A DNA stretch of 64,000 nt. It comes from Datnioides undecimradiatus (Eukaryota; Chordata; Actinopteri; Lobotiformes; Datnioididae). The translations under genes were made by a program, and so were the position numbers. The notes under the pieces were generated by a model that saw only the letters and a program-made list of their open reading frames with translations, had not been told where the DNA came from and made no database searches. Shown here piece by piece: positions 1-12,833 of this stretch. Each line of letters opens with the position of its first letter. Position 1 is the first letter of the stretch. The stretch lies in NCBI GenBank assembly GCA_008933995.1, contig WARS01000026.1, positions 2,618,501-2,682,500 of the forward strand. Direction: 5' to 3'.

Positions 1-1056
1 AGCGAGAGGGGACAGCATCCTCCTTACAAGCAAAATGACCAAAATGCAACCCCTTGTTAACCAGCTCTCCTTCTCAAAATTCCTCTAAGGTCGTTTTAGT
101 TCAACCATGTGTCCATGGTCACGATCCGCTTCAGACCAAAACCAGATTGACTATTGAGAACTACTGTGAATAATTTAGTTTTGACAAAGCGTTTCCATCT
201 TAGTTCTAAGAATTTTTAACCTTTAATTCACTGGTTTAAAGCAAACACACAGGTCAGTTACAGGCATTGTAAATCATCTCACTCTGAATGTGCAATGTGA
301 ATCAAGTCAGTGAGTGACATACACATAAGCAGACACATAAACACACGCATTTCTCAGAAGAGAGAACCATTAAAAAGCAACAAACTACTGGTTATACTGG
401 TTAGGGCAACAAAAAAACCCTGGCTGAGGCTGGGGTAAAATAGTATGAATTGATATAAACTGCTTGTGTGTGGTAAGAGGTGAACTCCGGTCAGATGTGC
501 CACACGTCCATACATCATCCTGACCTCCTGACATCAACGCTTCATCCAGTATGGACTCCATTCCTACAGCTATGTGGCTTGTTCAGAGATACTCTCTGCT
601 TTGAGAGTGTAGTTAACAGTGTTGTCAGGTTGCACCTGCCTCTGTGACAATGCCACTGTTGTCTAACTCCATTACTTCAGTAAATAACAAACTGGAGTTC
701 ATGTTCCCTGATCAGTGGATGACATTTTCAAAACAACAAAAAAAGGTGAGACAGCTTCAAAAGCATGACATTAAATAGTCCATTATCCTTAATGTAATTT
801 CAACAAGCAGAGAGCCACTATGTAAAGAGAAAGAGCCTATTTGTCAGCATCTCTCTCTGTATCACTGATATACATGTTTTTATTGAAGGATATTTCCACT
901 GAAACATTGTGAAATACAATTTCAGTGTCTTGTGAAAACAAGCTTAAGTAAACAACATCAAGCAGGTATAATAGTGGAACGGGAGTTAGGGATAATTTCG
1001 GTGCCTACCTGTGGATGTTGCACAGTGTTCACACTGACTTGTCACAGTTGTTGCAT

Positions 1057-1058
<2 letters not shown>

Positions 1059-1107
<49 letters not shown>
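1059..1107. repeat. (TG)n microsatellite
   Basis: About 24 uninterrupted TG units, followed by a degenerate TG-rich stretch to about 1140. Confidence 0.98.
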
Positions 1108-1110
<3 letters not shown>

Positions 1111-1860
1111 TGCGCGTGTCTAGGGGCGTGTGTGTGTGTTACATGACAGAGAGGAAGGGACAGGGGCAGACAAAATGTGCCCCTCTAGCCTTTGTAATTA
1201 TCTGCCAATTTTCTCTCCGTCAGTTGCCTTTATCATCCCTTTCAGATCTCACCTAGGGGTCGGAGACTGTCACTCTGTGGCACCTCCATCTCTCAGTGTG
1301 TACCGGATGAAATGTAGAAGTCCTCCCATTGACCTCTGCCTGCCAGCTCCCGCTTCCCTCTCCCCTTATTTGTTTCCCCGTAACGGGAGACATTTTGAGA
1401 TAAGGATAATTATCAATCAGCGATCTCAGCAGCTATTTATGCAGCCACTGAAGAGGAGGCAGTGGATGGGTGTTACTTTCTGACACCCGACTCAAGATGG
1501 CATGATAGATTGTCTCTTTTTTTGCCCACAGGTTTCCTCCACATAGGCAGTTTTCTTGTAGGAGATTTGGACATTTGGATTATGCTGAGTAATAAGACTA
1601 TAGTTTATTGTCACATCAAGAAAAGCAGGCTATGATATGTGATGGCAAACCGCTGCGAAAATCTTGGGTAATGTCATTTTTATCACATTTTTATGCCGGT
1701 TTATTCTTCAGATTGCCAAGCATCTTGACATTTTGCAGTCAGACCCTTGGGTTGTACTGATGTCAGTGGCCTTACACTCATACGGCATGCCACTTTCACC
1801 CCAGCACTCCCTGACAAAAAAACATAATAATCCCCCATCTGATGTGGCATTTGGACAAGC

Positions 1861-1892
1861 AAAAAAAGCAAAAAAAAAAAAAAAAAAAAAAA
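1861..1892. repeat. Poly(A) tract
   Basis: An interrupted then pure A run of about 32 nt, with no recognisable retroposed body next to it. Confidence 0.9.
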
Positions 1893-4044
1893 GAGAGAAG
1901 CATATAAGGCCAGAATTAAGAGCATTATTAGTGGGTTGAACACAGCTTTTCTTTCCATCATGCAAGTTAGGGTCATACATGAGGAGGCAATCCCTCTATA
2001 AGCCTTAATTGTCTGGCTTCCCTCATTTTAAAATGTCACAACTTTATTGCTCACAAAACATTTCTGTCAGCCAAAGGGGACAGGGTATAATTAGAAAATA
2101 TGTTGAAGCTCAGGAAAACATGATTGAGCTAAGATGCCTCTCGAGGTTTTCAGCTCCAGTTGTTTTTCAAGACACATTCAAGGAACATTTTGTTTTAAAC
2201 AGTAGTTCATTTTGACGGTAGCTTATCTGTTGTTTTTTTTTTCACTTTTTTAAAAACAAGAACGCCGACATCTTATACCCTTGAGGGCTCATCTCAGCTT
2301 AAAGTGAGACACATAGTGGTTTTCTTGGTAACAGGCATTGACATGCCAATTAGGTCAGCCTCGCTGAATGATCAACCACATGGACCCCAACTGTTCCTAT
2401 TAAAACAGATTGATTCCTGTTTTGGCTGAGTGGAAAACCCTGTTTGAATTCAACATTTTTGTTGTTAGTGTCGACGTTGTTTTCAGGCTCCAAAGGCAGT
2501 GATCAATTAAACCTCTGCCTCATTTCCTCCACATTTTATGTGCAGAGTAGAATAAAATATCATTTTGAGTTGAGTTGTATTTAAAAAGCCAAATGCAGAT
2601 GTCAAGTTACGCTAATATGTCTCCTTTGATGTGGGATTTTGACGATAATGTGAGAAGTAGTTTGTAGATATACATCACTTTCAAATATGCAGCAAAATGT
2701 CAGGTGATATCTTAAGCATCTGACAGTTAATGAATACTCTACCAACACAGAAAGAGTGTCACTATTTTGACAGTTTTGTTTTGTGTGTCCAACTTGGTGA
2801 ATCCCCCTGATCTTCCAACTTTCTCATACAGGTCGAATGCTTGAATAGCCAAGTTTCAGTAGGAAAGGATTATTAAAAGGCTCGCTGCCTTTCAGGTAGA
2901 AATGCCTGCCTCGACACTGAGACAAGCCAGCAGGGGCTTTGACAGTTTGGATCGCAATGGGTAGGTGTAGTCCATGCAGAGAGGTGTTATTACAACCAAA
3001 GTTAGAGCCACATCCACCTACTGCATGTCAAGACCAAGTGACAATAAACTGAATTCTGTTTTTTTTTTTTTTTTTAATTCACACACATAGTTTGTTGAAG
3101 GAAAGGACCTAGATGACTCTGTTTGATCAGTTTTATAGACAAAAACAAAAGCCTTCTTATAGTCTAAATGTCAGACATGTCTGTATTTAATTAAAAAAAA
3201 ATTTTTTTTTATAAATGTTTGTTGATGTGCAGCAGTTGTAGGATTATTTTTAAAAGTGCTTTATCAATGAGCTTTTAATATTATTTCCCAACAGACTACC
3301 AACCAAAGTGACTTCATTACCATAATTACATTTTCAAGTGCATATTTGTGGCATCTGTGGCTTCCACTCAATGAACCTGAATTTTGTGGGTCAGTATTAA
3401 CACATTACTGTAACCTGTTTTGCAGCTACAGCATGAAGACCTCCACTACCTCCACACTGTGTCATCACCATCTGTTTTTACATCTGGAGCTGCAGATCCC
3501 TATAGGAAAGGTGCTGAACATTATCTCATCTATAGTTAGCTGGGCTAATATCAACTGGTGTTGACATTCATTTCTCTCATTACACTGTTATCACAACCTT
3601 GCAACCTTTGAATTAATTAGTTGCTGCAAGTCAATTAGCCTCCTCGGAAAATGCACCCAGCCTGTCAAAACACCCTTCAAACCTCAGAACTCCAAAGACT
3701 TTAAAACGATCACAGTGGCCTTGTTCAGAAATGCTTTGTTTTGTTGTTGTTTGTTTGTATTGTATAAAATAAAAAAATAGGATCTGGTCTGATATTTGCA
3801 GATTAGTCTGTTTTCTCTGGTTGCTCAAATTGAATATCAGAATGTCTTTTGTGGCAAAAAGCCTCCTATAACAACAACATCAAATCAAAGGTGACAGACG
3901 TGCGCCAGAGTGTCTGAGCAGAGTCCATGCAGCAGTATGGAGAGCAAAGAGAACAACGGTCTGTGCACAGGTACTAAAATAAATTGTCTGTGGTCGTCTG
4001 TGCAGGCTAAGTGTGCAAAATACAGCTTAATAAAGCCTGTGTTG

Positions 4045-4257
4045 TTACCAGAGAAGTCCATGCAGATTTGTTAGTAATGTGTGACAACAGTGCAGACAGT
4101 CTGTCTTAAAGTACTGAGCTGACAAATCTGCAGTCTCTACAAAGAATTTGGGGTTGATTATCAGATGCCCAGATCTGGAGACGTTCTGGGCCACATATGA
4201 TTCTTTTAGCAGTGTGTGCACAAACTGGAGGGCCACCATCTCAACTGATGCTCGTTG
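4045..4257 (-). CDS. Probable exon of the same unidentified gene (exon B), internal or terminal
   Basis: Acceptor TTTCTAG before 4257, then open for 70 codons to TAA (4047-4045): QRASVEMVALQFVHTLLKES, YVAQNVSRSGHLIINPKFFV, ETADLSAQYFKTD. The phase matches exon A (0/0), so A-B reads through 122 codons without a stop. A possible donor (CTCTG|GTAACA, exon end 4049) would make it internal. No AATAAA is seen just downstream, which favours the internal reading. Function unknown. Confidence 0.42.
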   Translation of the reverse strand, partial: QRASVEMVALQFVHTLLKESYVAQNVSRSGHLIINPKFFVETADLSAQYFKTDCLHCCHTLLTNLHGLLW

Positions 4258-4865
4258 CTAGAAAGCAAAAATATGTACTCATTTACACATCAACACCATC
4301 AAGTTGAATTGCAATACAACAAAAAGAAGCAGCAGCAAGCGAAATGGATTCTGGTGGATTGAATGCACCCAAAAGACTGACTGATTTCCATTTATGCTGA
4401 TTTATGGTTCTCTGCAAATTTCTTCGCTTTCATGTTTTGACAGACTGATAAGTGCAGTTAAAAACGACAATATATTTGGTCTTTATGATCAGAAATGATG
4501 ATATTTATTTGCATTTGAAGTGAGGAAGTGATATCCTTAAGCAGTCATTTGAAACACATGAGGGGACATATTCCAATACCATGTGTGACCTGACGTACTC
4601 AGAGCTATATTTGGAACTGTGAGTTTTGCTCACTGTGTGTCGGGCTCACAACAAAGAAGGAAAAGGCTTCACTCTTTACCAGCCTCTGAAAAATTTACAC
4701 TCCAAATCAAATACTAAGTAACACGTAAATGGAATTTGCATTGGTTACAAATCATTATGCCAGCAGTGGATTTTGTTTGCTCTGTGGTTTTGGTGTACAA
4801 AACCATAGAAATTCAGTATAGCAAGCATGCAAACAGAGCGTGAGCATGAATGCTTTATTACTCAC

Positions 4866-5021
4866 CGTGGTCTGAATGGTGATGTATAGAAGATACAGTC
4901 TATTTTGATATGCGTACACGGGTTTGGAGAAAGACCCTGCTGTGAACTGCATTTCATCGTTCAGCTTCTCCTGCAGTGAACTTTCACTCAGAGGACTCCA
5001 TCTCAGGTGTCCAGCTGTGTC
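4866..5021 (-). CDS. Probable internal exon of an unidentified gene (exon A)
   Basis: 156 nt, open throughout (52 codons), bounded by acceptor CACCTAAG and a strong donor ACG|GTGAGT, phase 0 to phase 0. It encodes DTAGHLRWSPLSESSLQEKL, continuing NDEMQFTAGSFSKPVYAYQN and RLYLLYITIQTT. The hydrophilic then beta-rich composition looks like protein rather than random translation. It joins the segment at 4257 in frame. I do not recognise the family. The acceptor's pyrimidine tract is only moderate, so chance remains possible. Confidence 0.45.
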
Positions 5022-6039
5022 CTTAGGTGCTCGTATTAAAGAGGTTGCACAGCAATTACCCAATAATAAAAAAATTGTGGAATGGATTTTTTTTTTTTTT
5101 TTGACCATGCATTTTACTGCATGTGTACAGAGACTTCAAGAACACTCTTTGAAAAGGTTTCCAGTGAGAGATGGCATAATTTATAAATATAACTGTGTCA
5201 AGGACATGTTTCCTTTGTGGCTGACTTGTGTTTTTTCTCATGGTTTTTCACTCCATATATGGATCTGATAACGCACACCAACTGGGTCACTATAGTGGAA
5301 GTCATCATGAGGTGACTTCTGTGCATTGCACTTGTACTCACTGGACTCAGAGGACTTATAAGTAATTAGTGATCAGTCTCTTTGTAGTTTCAGAATACAA
5401 ACCAGCTGAGAGGCCTGCAGTGATGGAGACAAAAAAGCAGAAGGGGGGAAAACTGTGAAAAATAACCCCACACAGAGGGGTGAAGCTCAAATAATAAAGT
5501 CCAAAACCGAGTAAAGTTCCTCTCAGATCTGTTAGGGGCACCAAATGGCTGCTTTGGGTTTCAGGTCATGCTTGCAATGGATTTTTCTGGCTGTTACAGT
5601 CACTAAGAACATGCCTCAGCTGCCAAGAGGTGGATGAGAAATGGAGCTGTTAGACCTACAACAGCATAAAACAACTATTTATATCACCGCTGGTTTCACG
5701 GCTGGATTTATGATTCTTTTAACCTGTCTCTCCAAAAAGCAGTGCTGTCTGAAGCCCAGACATTGTAAAAACACATTACACTCTGTCGGATTCTCTATAG
5801 TTGAGAATGGCCACAGATAAAAAAGGCATATTTATATATTGAAACACCCTTTATCGTTCTGCAATTGCGCTTTATATCAATGAATAATCTGTTGTGTGAG
5901 TTGAAAGTATTTCTTATCAGCTTTATACTCACCAAAAATATGTTCATCAGTATATTTTAATGTCAGTAATAATTCCTCAGCTGCTTCGCTAAGTTAAGAT
6001 TCCCTCCCACTACCACAGTATAACCGGTAATGCTTTGTC

Positions 6040-6300
6040 TCAGTGGCAGAATGTAACTTGGCACATGTACACAAGTACTGTACTTGGACTTTAAGTAGGT
6101 TTTTTTATGGCACTTCAAAGTTCTGATTAATCTTAGAGGGAAATGTTTACTCCTCTGTAATTATTTGGCAGGTATAAGAAGATTTTACTATACAAATTAA
6201 ATACTTAAAACTAAACACACAAACAGCTCATTAAATATAATGCTTTATTAAATACTCAATGGTGCATACACATGATTAGTGGATTAAACAATCAAGAATA
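6040..6300 (+). repeat. Diverged copy of a common percomorph interspersed repeat (CAAGTACTGTACTT family)
   Basis: Contains the recognisable order AATGTAACT.., ACACAAGTACTGTACTT, AGAGGGAAATGTTTACTCC, ATTTGGCAG, AAGATTTTACTATACAAA, which I know as a very frequent fish repeat. Boundaries are approximate; no coding capacity. Confidence 0.68.
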
Positions 6301-7069
6301 GCAAAAAATTAATTAGCTACTATTTTGAACTGTTCAGTCAGTCGTCCAAGTAATTTTTCCACATAAAAATGTATTTCTTCAACACCAGTTTCTCAAAGAT
6401 GAGGAGTTACTTTTCCTTGTAATTAGTTTAGTAATTAAAATCATAATTGTACTAATTTTTTTTTTGCAGGTAGTTTTGTCCAAGTATTGGTTGGACAAAA
6501 CTAGCAATACAAAGATGTTTTGGACTGTTATTGTTATGGAGACTACGTATATGGATATACAAACCAGACAATAAATCAGTTCATTTATTAATTAATTAAT
6601 TAATCTGTGCTGAAAATAATCATTAATTACTTAAAAAAATCATCACATCACAGAAGCCTTTCAAAAAGACTTAAAATTAACAGTCTAAAGCTGCTTACAC
6701 ATTCATGAAAAACAAATTATATTACAAATTATAATACAAATAATGATGATAAACTGTTAAATAATATAACAGTCAGAGGAGAGATTTTCCTGCATTTTCT
6801 GATCATAGGTCTAAATGCTTAAGTAACATGGCACTTGTGATGCACTGTTTGGACTTTTGGCTTTACATATCATGATATGGCAAAATAAGATATCATATTC
6901 CATATGGTTATAATCATGACTCAGCAGAGTAGAAATACAAAGCTTCCCCTTGATTCATTCATTTTTGTACTGCACATTTATTTCCCTTGTTGAATCTGAT
7001 GCAACTTATTATCGTCTGGTCTTTTTTTAATTTCCTTTATTTAATTGGTTTAATCTTTGAAACGTTTCT

Positions 7070-7141
7070 TCTCCTTCTGTAAAGAACTTTAAATTGCCTC
7101 CATGTCTGGAACGTGCCACACAAATAAACTTGCCTTTCTGT
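7070..7141 (+). repeat. Short fish interspersed-repeat tail (GTAAAGNACTTTNAATTGCC...AATAAACTTGCC)
   Basis: CTGTAAAGAACTTTAAATTG and CACAAATAAACTTGCCTT match, with a few changes, a high-copy motif widespread in teleost genomes. Only the tail is recognisable. Confidence 0.6.
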
Positions 7142-10100
7142 GTGGTACAGGTAGTTTATCACTCAGAGTAAAGGAGAATATAGCGTGGAAAACAGTGGTG
7201 AGAGTGACAGACAGTCAGGGATGTTGATACACCTCCCAGCGAAAGCTACAATAAATCTTGACCTGCTGTCTACCTGTCAAAGCAGCCCTGCTTGTCTCAC
7301 AACTGACGTGTGCCGTTGCAGAGAATCAGAGCTATAAGGACGTGAAATTCAATTTAAACAAAACTATACATTTTTCTTTGTGCTAATTCAATGTTTGTGT
7401 GGTGTGGAGCTTTCGAGCAGTAAGCTACCCAACAAGAGTAGGCTCATGCCTGTATGCATGTGTTGGTGCAATTTTGCGCGCAGCCATTTCTCGAGCTCAC
7501 ACCTCATGCTGCTTTTAATGGAATACATTGTCATATGAGATTCATATCCATTCCCTTCCCACACTACCGGGTGCCATCTAAATGGCTCCTTTGTATAAAC
7601 AGCAAATCTTTATCCTGGAATATAGATCAAAATGGGAAGAATACAAGAGCACACTGATGAAAAAATGGTGCTGGAAAAGAGATGGATTTAGTCATGAATT
7701 TGAATAAGTGTGGAGGGAAATGGCACAGGTTAATCACAGGGATAAATCATATCTCCCTCGCAGCTTGAGGCTGCGGCTTGTCGATCCTTCTCTGTCGTTA
7801 GTCATCCACTCTCAAAGACCTGACAAAAATACAAACGCATAAATAGAGGAGACAAGAATCTCTGGCAGCAAGTCTGACCTTGCTTCTCAGAAAATCAAAC
7901 GAACAAAGTCACTTAGATTCAAAAAGCCGACAGAGCAAAGGCGTTTTGCTCGTCTCCTCATAGCAGTTTTGTCTTTCTTCCCCAACTCAAGAACATTTTG
8001 GTGTAGTTATGTGAAAACTGCAGAGCAAAAATGAACACTCATAATAAATACAATGCATATTCAACAACAAAAAAACCCATTTTTGCCTTATTCAAGAGAA
8101 TTTCTATTTTTGTGAGACAAAAACAACAATGTGGATCCTTCTTTCCCTCGAAATTCAGAGCAATGCTCTAAATGAGTCTGCTGTAAAAAAAAAGTGCCAA
8201 GTAAAACACGAGGTGTAGATATTTTATTACATGATCATAAATACATTGTTACACAGTGTATGATTTCTTCATGTTCCAAAGTCAGATGCTACCTAGGTCA
8301 ATACTCGACTCCGCTATTAAATTTTCATGACCAAGGATTCACAGGTAGCAAATTTCACAGCTCATCATCACGAAGATTGTGTTTCAAGCAGGAGTTAGCT
8401 GGAAACACAATACCTCTGAAGAGACGCGATCTCCTCTGGGGTAAGCTCAGGTTAATAATGATAAAATGCAGCGGCCTTTCTTGTGTCTTGGGGTCAGACT
8501 TTGTGTTCTCCAAGTGGTGAGGATGTGCTAAACAGACTCATAGGGCACATGAAAATTGAGTGATTTATGCAGGCGTGTGTAGCCGGTGCTGAGGACCATA
8601 CGCTCACGCAGAGAAAATCATGATTCGTGGCAGAACATAACCTAATACTGGGAGTGCATGTGCAATATGTACAACCTCTGTGTGATTTTCACTTTATGGT
8701 ACAACTGGTTTGATTCACTGTCAGACAAATCCTAGAGCTCTGACAGTCCTTGCTGAGGTTTGCATCAAGCATAAAACCTCCAAACGCTGTATGTTGCTGA
8801 GATGATATGTGATGATACCAGAGCTTTAACTTCAGGTCATCCTCCACCATGTTAAGATAAGATGCCATTATCTTTGAAATATCAACATTGGTTCTGTAGT
8901 GTTAGGTACCATTATTACTCACAACTTAATAAAAGCATGTAGAGCAACTGAACTTGCAGTGGAGGCAGCTATGCATCTGATTTATAGTTTAACCTCTCCA
9001 GCGAGCGCCACATCCATTTAGAATTTAGGCATTTAGCTTCTCATATCTGGAGTGATTTACAGAGAGTGCAACTGTAAAATGAGTGAATTGTTATCTATGA
9101 CAAACAGTTAAGCAGAATGAAAACAACAAGTGAGGCATCATTAATCAACAGACGAAAAAGAAGCCAGTGTCATCGAAGATGCAAAAGCAGCAACAGGAGT
9201 TGTATATACAACTCATGAGCGCGACCTGGAGAAGGTGTTAATTGACACATTTTTCCCAGACTTTTAAAAAAGCCCACGTGTCTATGAAAGTCTCACTCGG
9301 GCTGAAAAGAAAATGTCAAGCCCATTGATTGGAAGTGAGAAGAAGAATGGAGATCAGGCACAAAAGTAGCACAAACTTTTAACAAGCGAGGAGTGTGATA
9401 AGATGTAGCTCCGAAAATGATGTTTGAGCCATCATGCCTGCAAGACAGACTTTCAGTCACACACACAGATATTCACAGTTTCCATAGCAACACATCTTTG
9501 ATTTTTGTGGTTAAAAATCTAACTTTTTTTTTTAGTGGTGGTGCTGGTTGGCATGATAAAATAAATGTCAGTCAATAGGAAGGACTTTGTGAATGTTAAA
9601 TGTTTAATGTGTGAATGTTTTAAAAACACCATTTGCACTACTTGAAAGATAAATATAATGATGCATCTTGTACGTTTTTTTCCAAGCATTAACTATAATT
9701 TCGGTGTATTTTCCCCTGCACTCTCGTGGCTTTCCAAATATTAACAGTGATGGGATACCTAAGATGTTTAAATGACTTGAAATCATTGATCAGGATGCAA
9801 AGCAGGTGAGCATTAAAAATATCCAAACAAAGATTTGGAAGATTTGGAAATATACAAATATACTTTACTCCAAATGTAGTGTGATACCTCATAACTGTTG
9901 TAAATAAGAGACAATCACTGAGCTTTTAATGAACAACATATCATCAGTGTGACTTCTATCACACCACCTGGTTTACACTATGTTACCTTTCTGCTTCACC
10001 CCAAAGTTGTGATCTCTTCATCCTGTACGAACGTACCAATTAACAAACGCTCAGAGCCAGATGTTCCTCCTGCACACAGCACACAACATCCACTGTGACA

Positions 10101-11139
10101 CATTTAAACCGCTTCCCTTTCTTTTGACTTTTGAGTGAAGTCGACCATTTTATTCCATTCGTACTGATCTTTTTTTCAAACCATCAGTTCCTCAAACCAT
10201 ATTCTCCTCCACGACTCTCTAAAAGATCTTTCTCTGGCGAATGATAAGATGAATTCATAAGCAATAAAACTCAGGCTGGTTCATTTAAATAAACTCAGTT
10301 TAATTTATGAGGTCATGTGTCAGACCAAATAGGGTCTGATAAATTACCAGTATCCTATGTTACCAAACCTGTGACAGATACTAATGTGTAACTGACATTA
10401 CACATTCAGATCATATTTAACCAGGAATTATGTTTTTATCCCTACAGTGCCCACAGTTAATCAGTTACTTAGAGAAAGTCTATGAGATAAAGACTAAGGC
10501 TTTAATTAAATTATATGTTTATCATATTATATATCAAATATACAATGTACTCTTTTCCTCCTTTCTCCTTCTGTTATTTAGTTCACAGTTTATTTCCAAT
10601 TTTGTGCATAAATATACATCACTGAAGTGATGCAGAGGTATATATAGAGTTGTCACTGATGTGCTTGTGTCTGCTTTGTTTTCTGTAATTAGAAAATGCC
10701 AAACTGTATTTTTGATGTGTGACAGGTAGCATCTTGTAATTCCATGTGAAATGTTTGACAAGACAAGGAAATAAAAATTAACTGCACTAATTGCTAATCA
10801 TGGCAATTCAGGGACTCATTTATATTCAAGTGGAATGATACACTAATTACTTAAGATTACTAAAATAATGCATTCCTGTAGCTCAGAGTGACAGCGTGAT
10901 GTTTACTCGCTTTTCCTGCACTGGTCAAAGGAATAGTTTGTCACGTAACCTCCTGTAAAACAACTATGCGCAGTTTTTTAATTATATTTGATTTTGCACT
11001 GATTAAACAAACAAGATAGAATGTGTTAATTAGTGAACCTCAGAGGTGCTGGTTGGTGGATTTTATTACCTTTGGATACAACCAGGCACATTTTTGTAAT
11101 ATCACGGTTTTGTAACACTAATACAAAACTAAAATACAG

Positions 11140-11520
11140 ACTCGGGACACAGGAGGTGGTGTAAAACAAAAAGTCTTTTATTGAAGCAATGTTTGGACAC
11201 AGAAGTTCAGTCAGACAGGCTGAGATATTCAAAAACTTCACATAGTGGTACATGTAAAAACATGAGGACACACACCAGAAAAAAGGCAGTGATGCTTACT
11301 GGCAGCGGACTGAGATGAGCTGGCAAAAGACACAAGAAATACAGTGAGGAAGGACGGGCAACAAGCAACAGTTGGAAATAATCGGGGCGGGGCTGGCAAT
11401 CACACAGGAGGAGTGCAAACAAGGACGTGGAGGTGAGCGTCTGCAACAAGAAACAAGGTGAGTAAAAGGAAAACAATACAGGGAAAATGAATGAATAGAA
11501 AAACACAAATGCTCAGAAAC
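11140..11520. repeat. Possible interspersed element next to a known repeat
   Basis: Purine-rich, moderately GC-rich sequence (for example AATCGGGGCGGGGCTGGCAA) unlike the AT-rich flanks and adjoining the element at 11543. It resembles non-coding ends of fish retroelements in style, but I cannot name a family or see terminal repeats. Confidence 0.28.
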
Positions 11521-11542
11521 TCACATTCCCCCCATTTCCTTA

Positions 11543-11700
11543 GACTTTTTGCTAAGCTAATCTAAGCTAAGATAACCAGGTTTTGGCTGCATAGCTACAT
11601 ATTTAGCCTACTGACATGACAGTGATATCAATCCTCTCATCTATCTCTTGGCAAGAAAGCAAATAGTTCAGTTTCACAATATGCTAAACTAATATGACAG
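11543..11700 (+). repeat. Copy of the common teleost GCTAAGCTAA interspersed repeat
   Basis: TTGCTAAGCTAATCTAAGCT, GGCTGCATAGCTACATATTT, CTGACATGACAGTGATATCA, CTCTTGGCAAGAAAGC follow the known order of a very abundant percomorph repeat. A second, inverted copy is at about 46.6 kb. Confidence 0.82.
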
Positions 11701-12769
11701 TCTTCATGTGGTTCGTATTGAAAATTGAATTCTTGAAGTCAACAGGTGCAGTTTGAACTGTCCAGTGTGGAAAAGTGCGCACGAGGGAGGGACGGGGACA
11801 GTGACAAAGTGTGATAGATTCTGTGCAGTGGTGTTTGATTAAACAAATGAGACGAATAAGACTGCAAACAGAGCGTCTGTTCTTTTGCAAGCTGCTATTT
11901 CACCTCATGAATGTCAATGAGGAGGTGGTAGGGGGTTATTTTATAGTTGAAGATTGAATGCAGGGTCTGTCCCTCTGCCTGATAATGCCCCCCTGTTTGT
12001 CTTCATGTGGAGATGGAGAGATGTTTACGCTTACAGCTACAGAGCCCTAGCATCACATGCAGGCACCCAGACATAGAGGCAGAGAGGATAAAGAGAGAGA
12101 GGGGAAGACTTTAGAAATAGAAGATCACAGAGCTTGAGGTTTATTTGTAGGGAATGCCTGTAGCAGGGGCACACAGACACAAATAAACATGTGCTCGCGC
12201 GCACACACGCAAGGCAACGCAGTACGCTTTAATGCAGGCCGCAGTGCGTGGGCCATGCCCTTCTTGTGACGCCAGCTCAGTGGACACGCAGCATGCAGGA
12301 GTCATCGCTCACTGCCATGGATAATTACCATAATGAATGTAAAGGCCCAGACACAGACGCTACTGCAAAAAATAGCCCACAAGCATCTTTAAAAATAAGA
12401 TACTGACTGCTGTCTCATTGAAATACACATTGGACAAGTCAGGTTTTGATATGTGCCATACAAAGAATCCTTCTCTGCAATTCTGCCATCTCACTGATAT
12501 TTTGTATATTATTCAAGGTCAGCGGTTTAAACTAATGACGATGGGAAAGCTTTTTAATATATATTGTGCGTGCTCAAATTTACAAAACTTGTATCTCTTT
12601 TCAAATGCTGAGATATTACCTCTGGGCTCCATAGGACATGCCTGCAATTGCCCTGCCAATGCTTTTCAAAGTGTAAATAATCTTGAAGCTTCACAGATCT
12701 TACAGTGTTGTTGAATAATGCATGCTTGAAATTACAGTTGCTCTGATAGCCGCCTCTGTTGTATCACGG

Positions 12770-12773
<4 letters not shown>

Positions 12774-12833
<60 letters not shown>
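12774..12833. repeat. (CT)n microsatellite
   Basis: About 30 CT units with one TTT interruption near the right end. Confidence 0.98.

Larger units (their letters stand above)
1..4044. other. Non-coding or unassigned flank downstream of chl1
   Basis: AT-rich single-copy-looking DNA with a (TG)n tract at 1059-1107, poly(A) near 1861-1892 and poly(T) near 3059-3075. Two short exon-like stretches (about 570-655 minus, about 3433-3520 plus) were weighed and not called. No recognisable gene. Confidence 0.6.

Noticed and set aside
570-655. Minus-strand stretch QVQPDNTVNYTLKAESISEQ then stop, a possible terminal exon
   Set aside because: The possible acceptor is weak and its phase does not fit the candidate exon ending at 4049; too short to support alone.
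3190-3212. A/T palindromic run TTAATTAAAAAAAAATTTTTTT
   Set aside because: Simple A/T low complexity; no flanking element structure.
3433-3545. Plus-strand exon-like stretch after TGTTTTGCAG with peptide LQHEDLHYLHTVSSPSVF
   Set aside because: It has a fair acceptor but no convincing donor, runs into a stop, and no partner exon or family was found. Opposite strand to the 4-5 kb candidates.
11207-11506. 99-codon minus-strand hydrophobic open frame
   Set aside because: It is the reverse of a purine-rich, repeat-like stretch; leucine/phenylalanine/serine richness comes from base composition.
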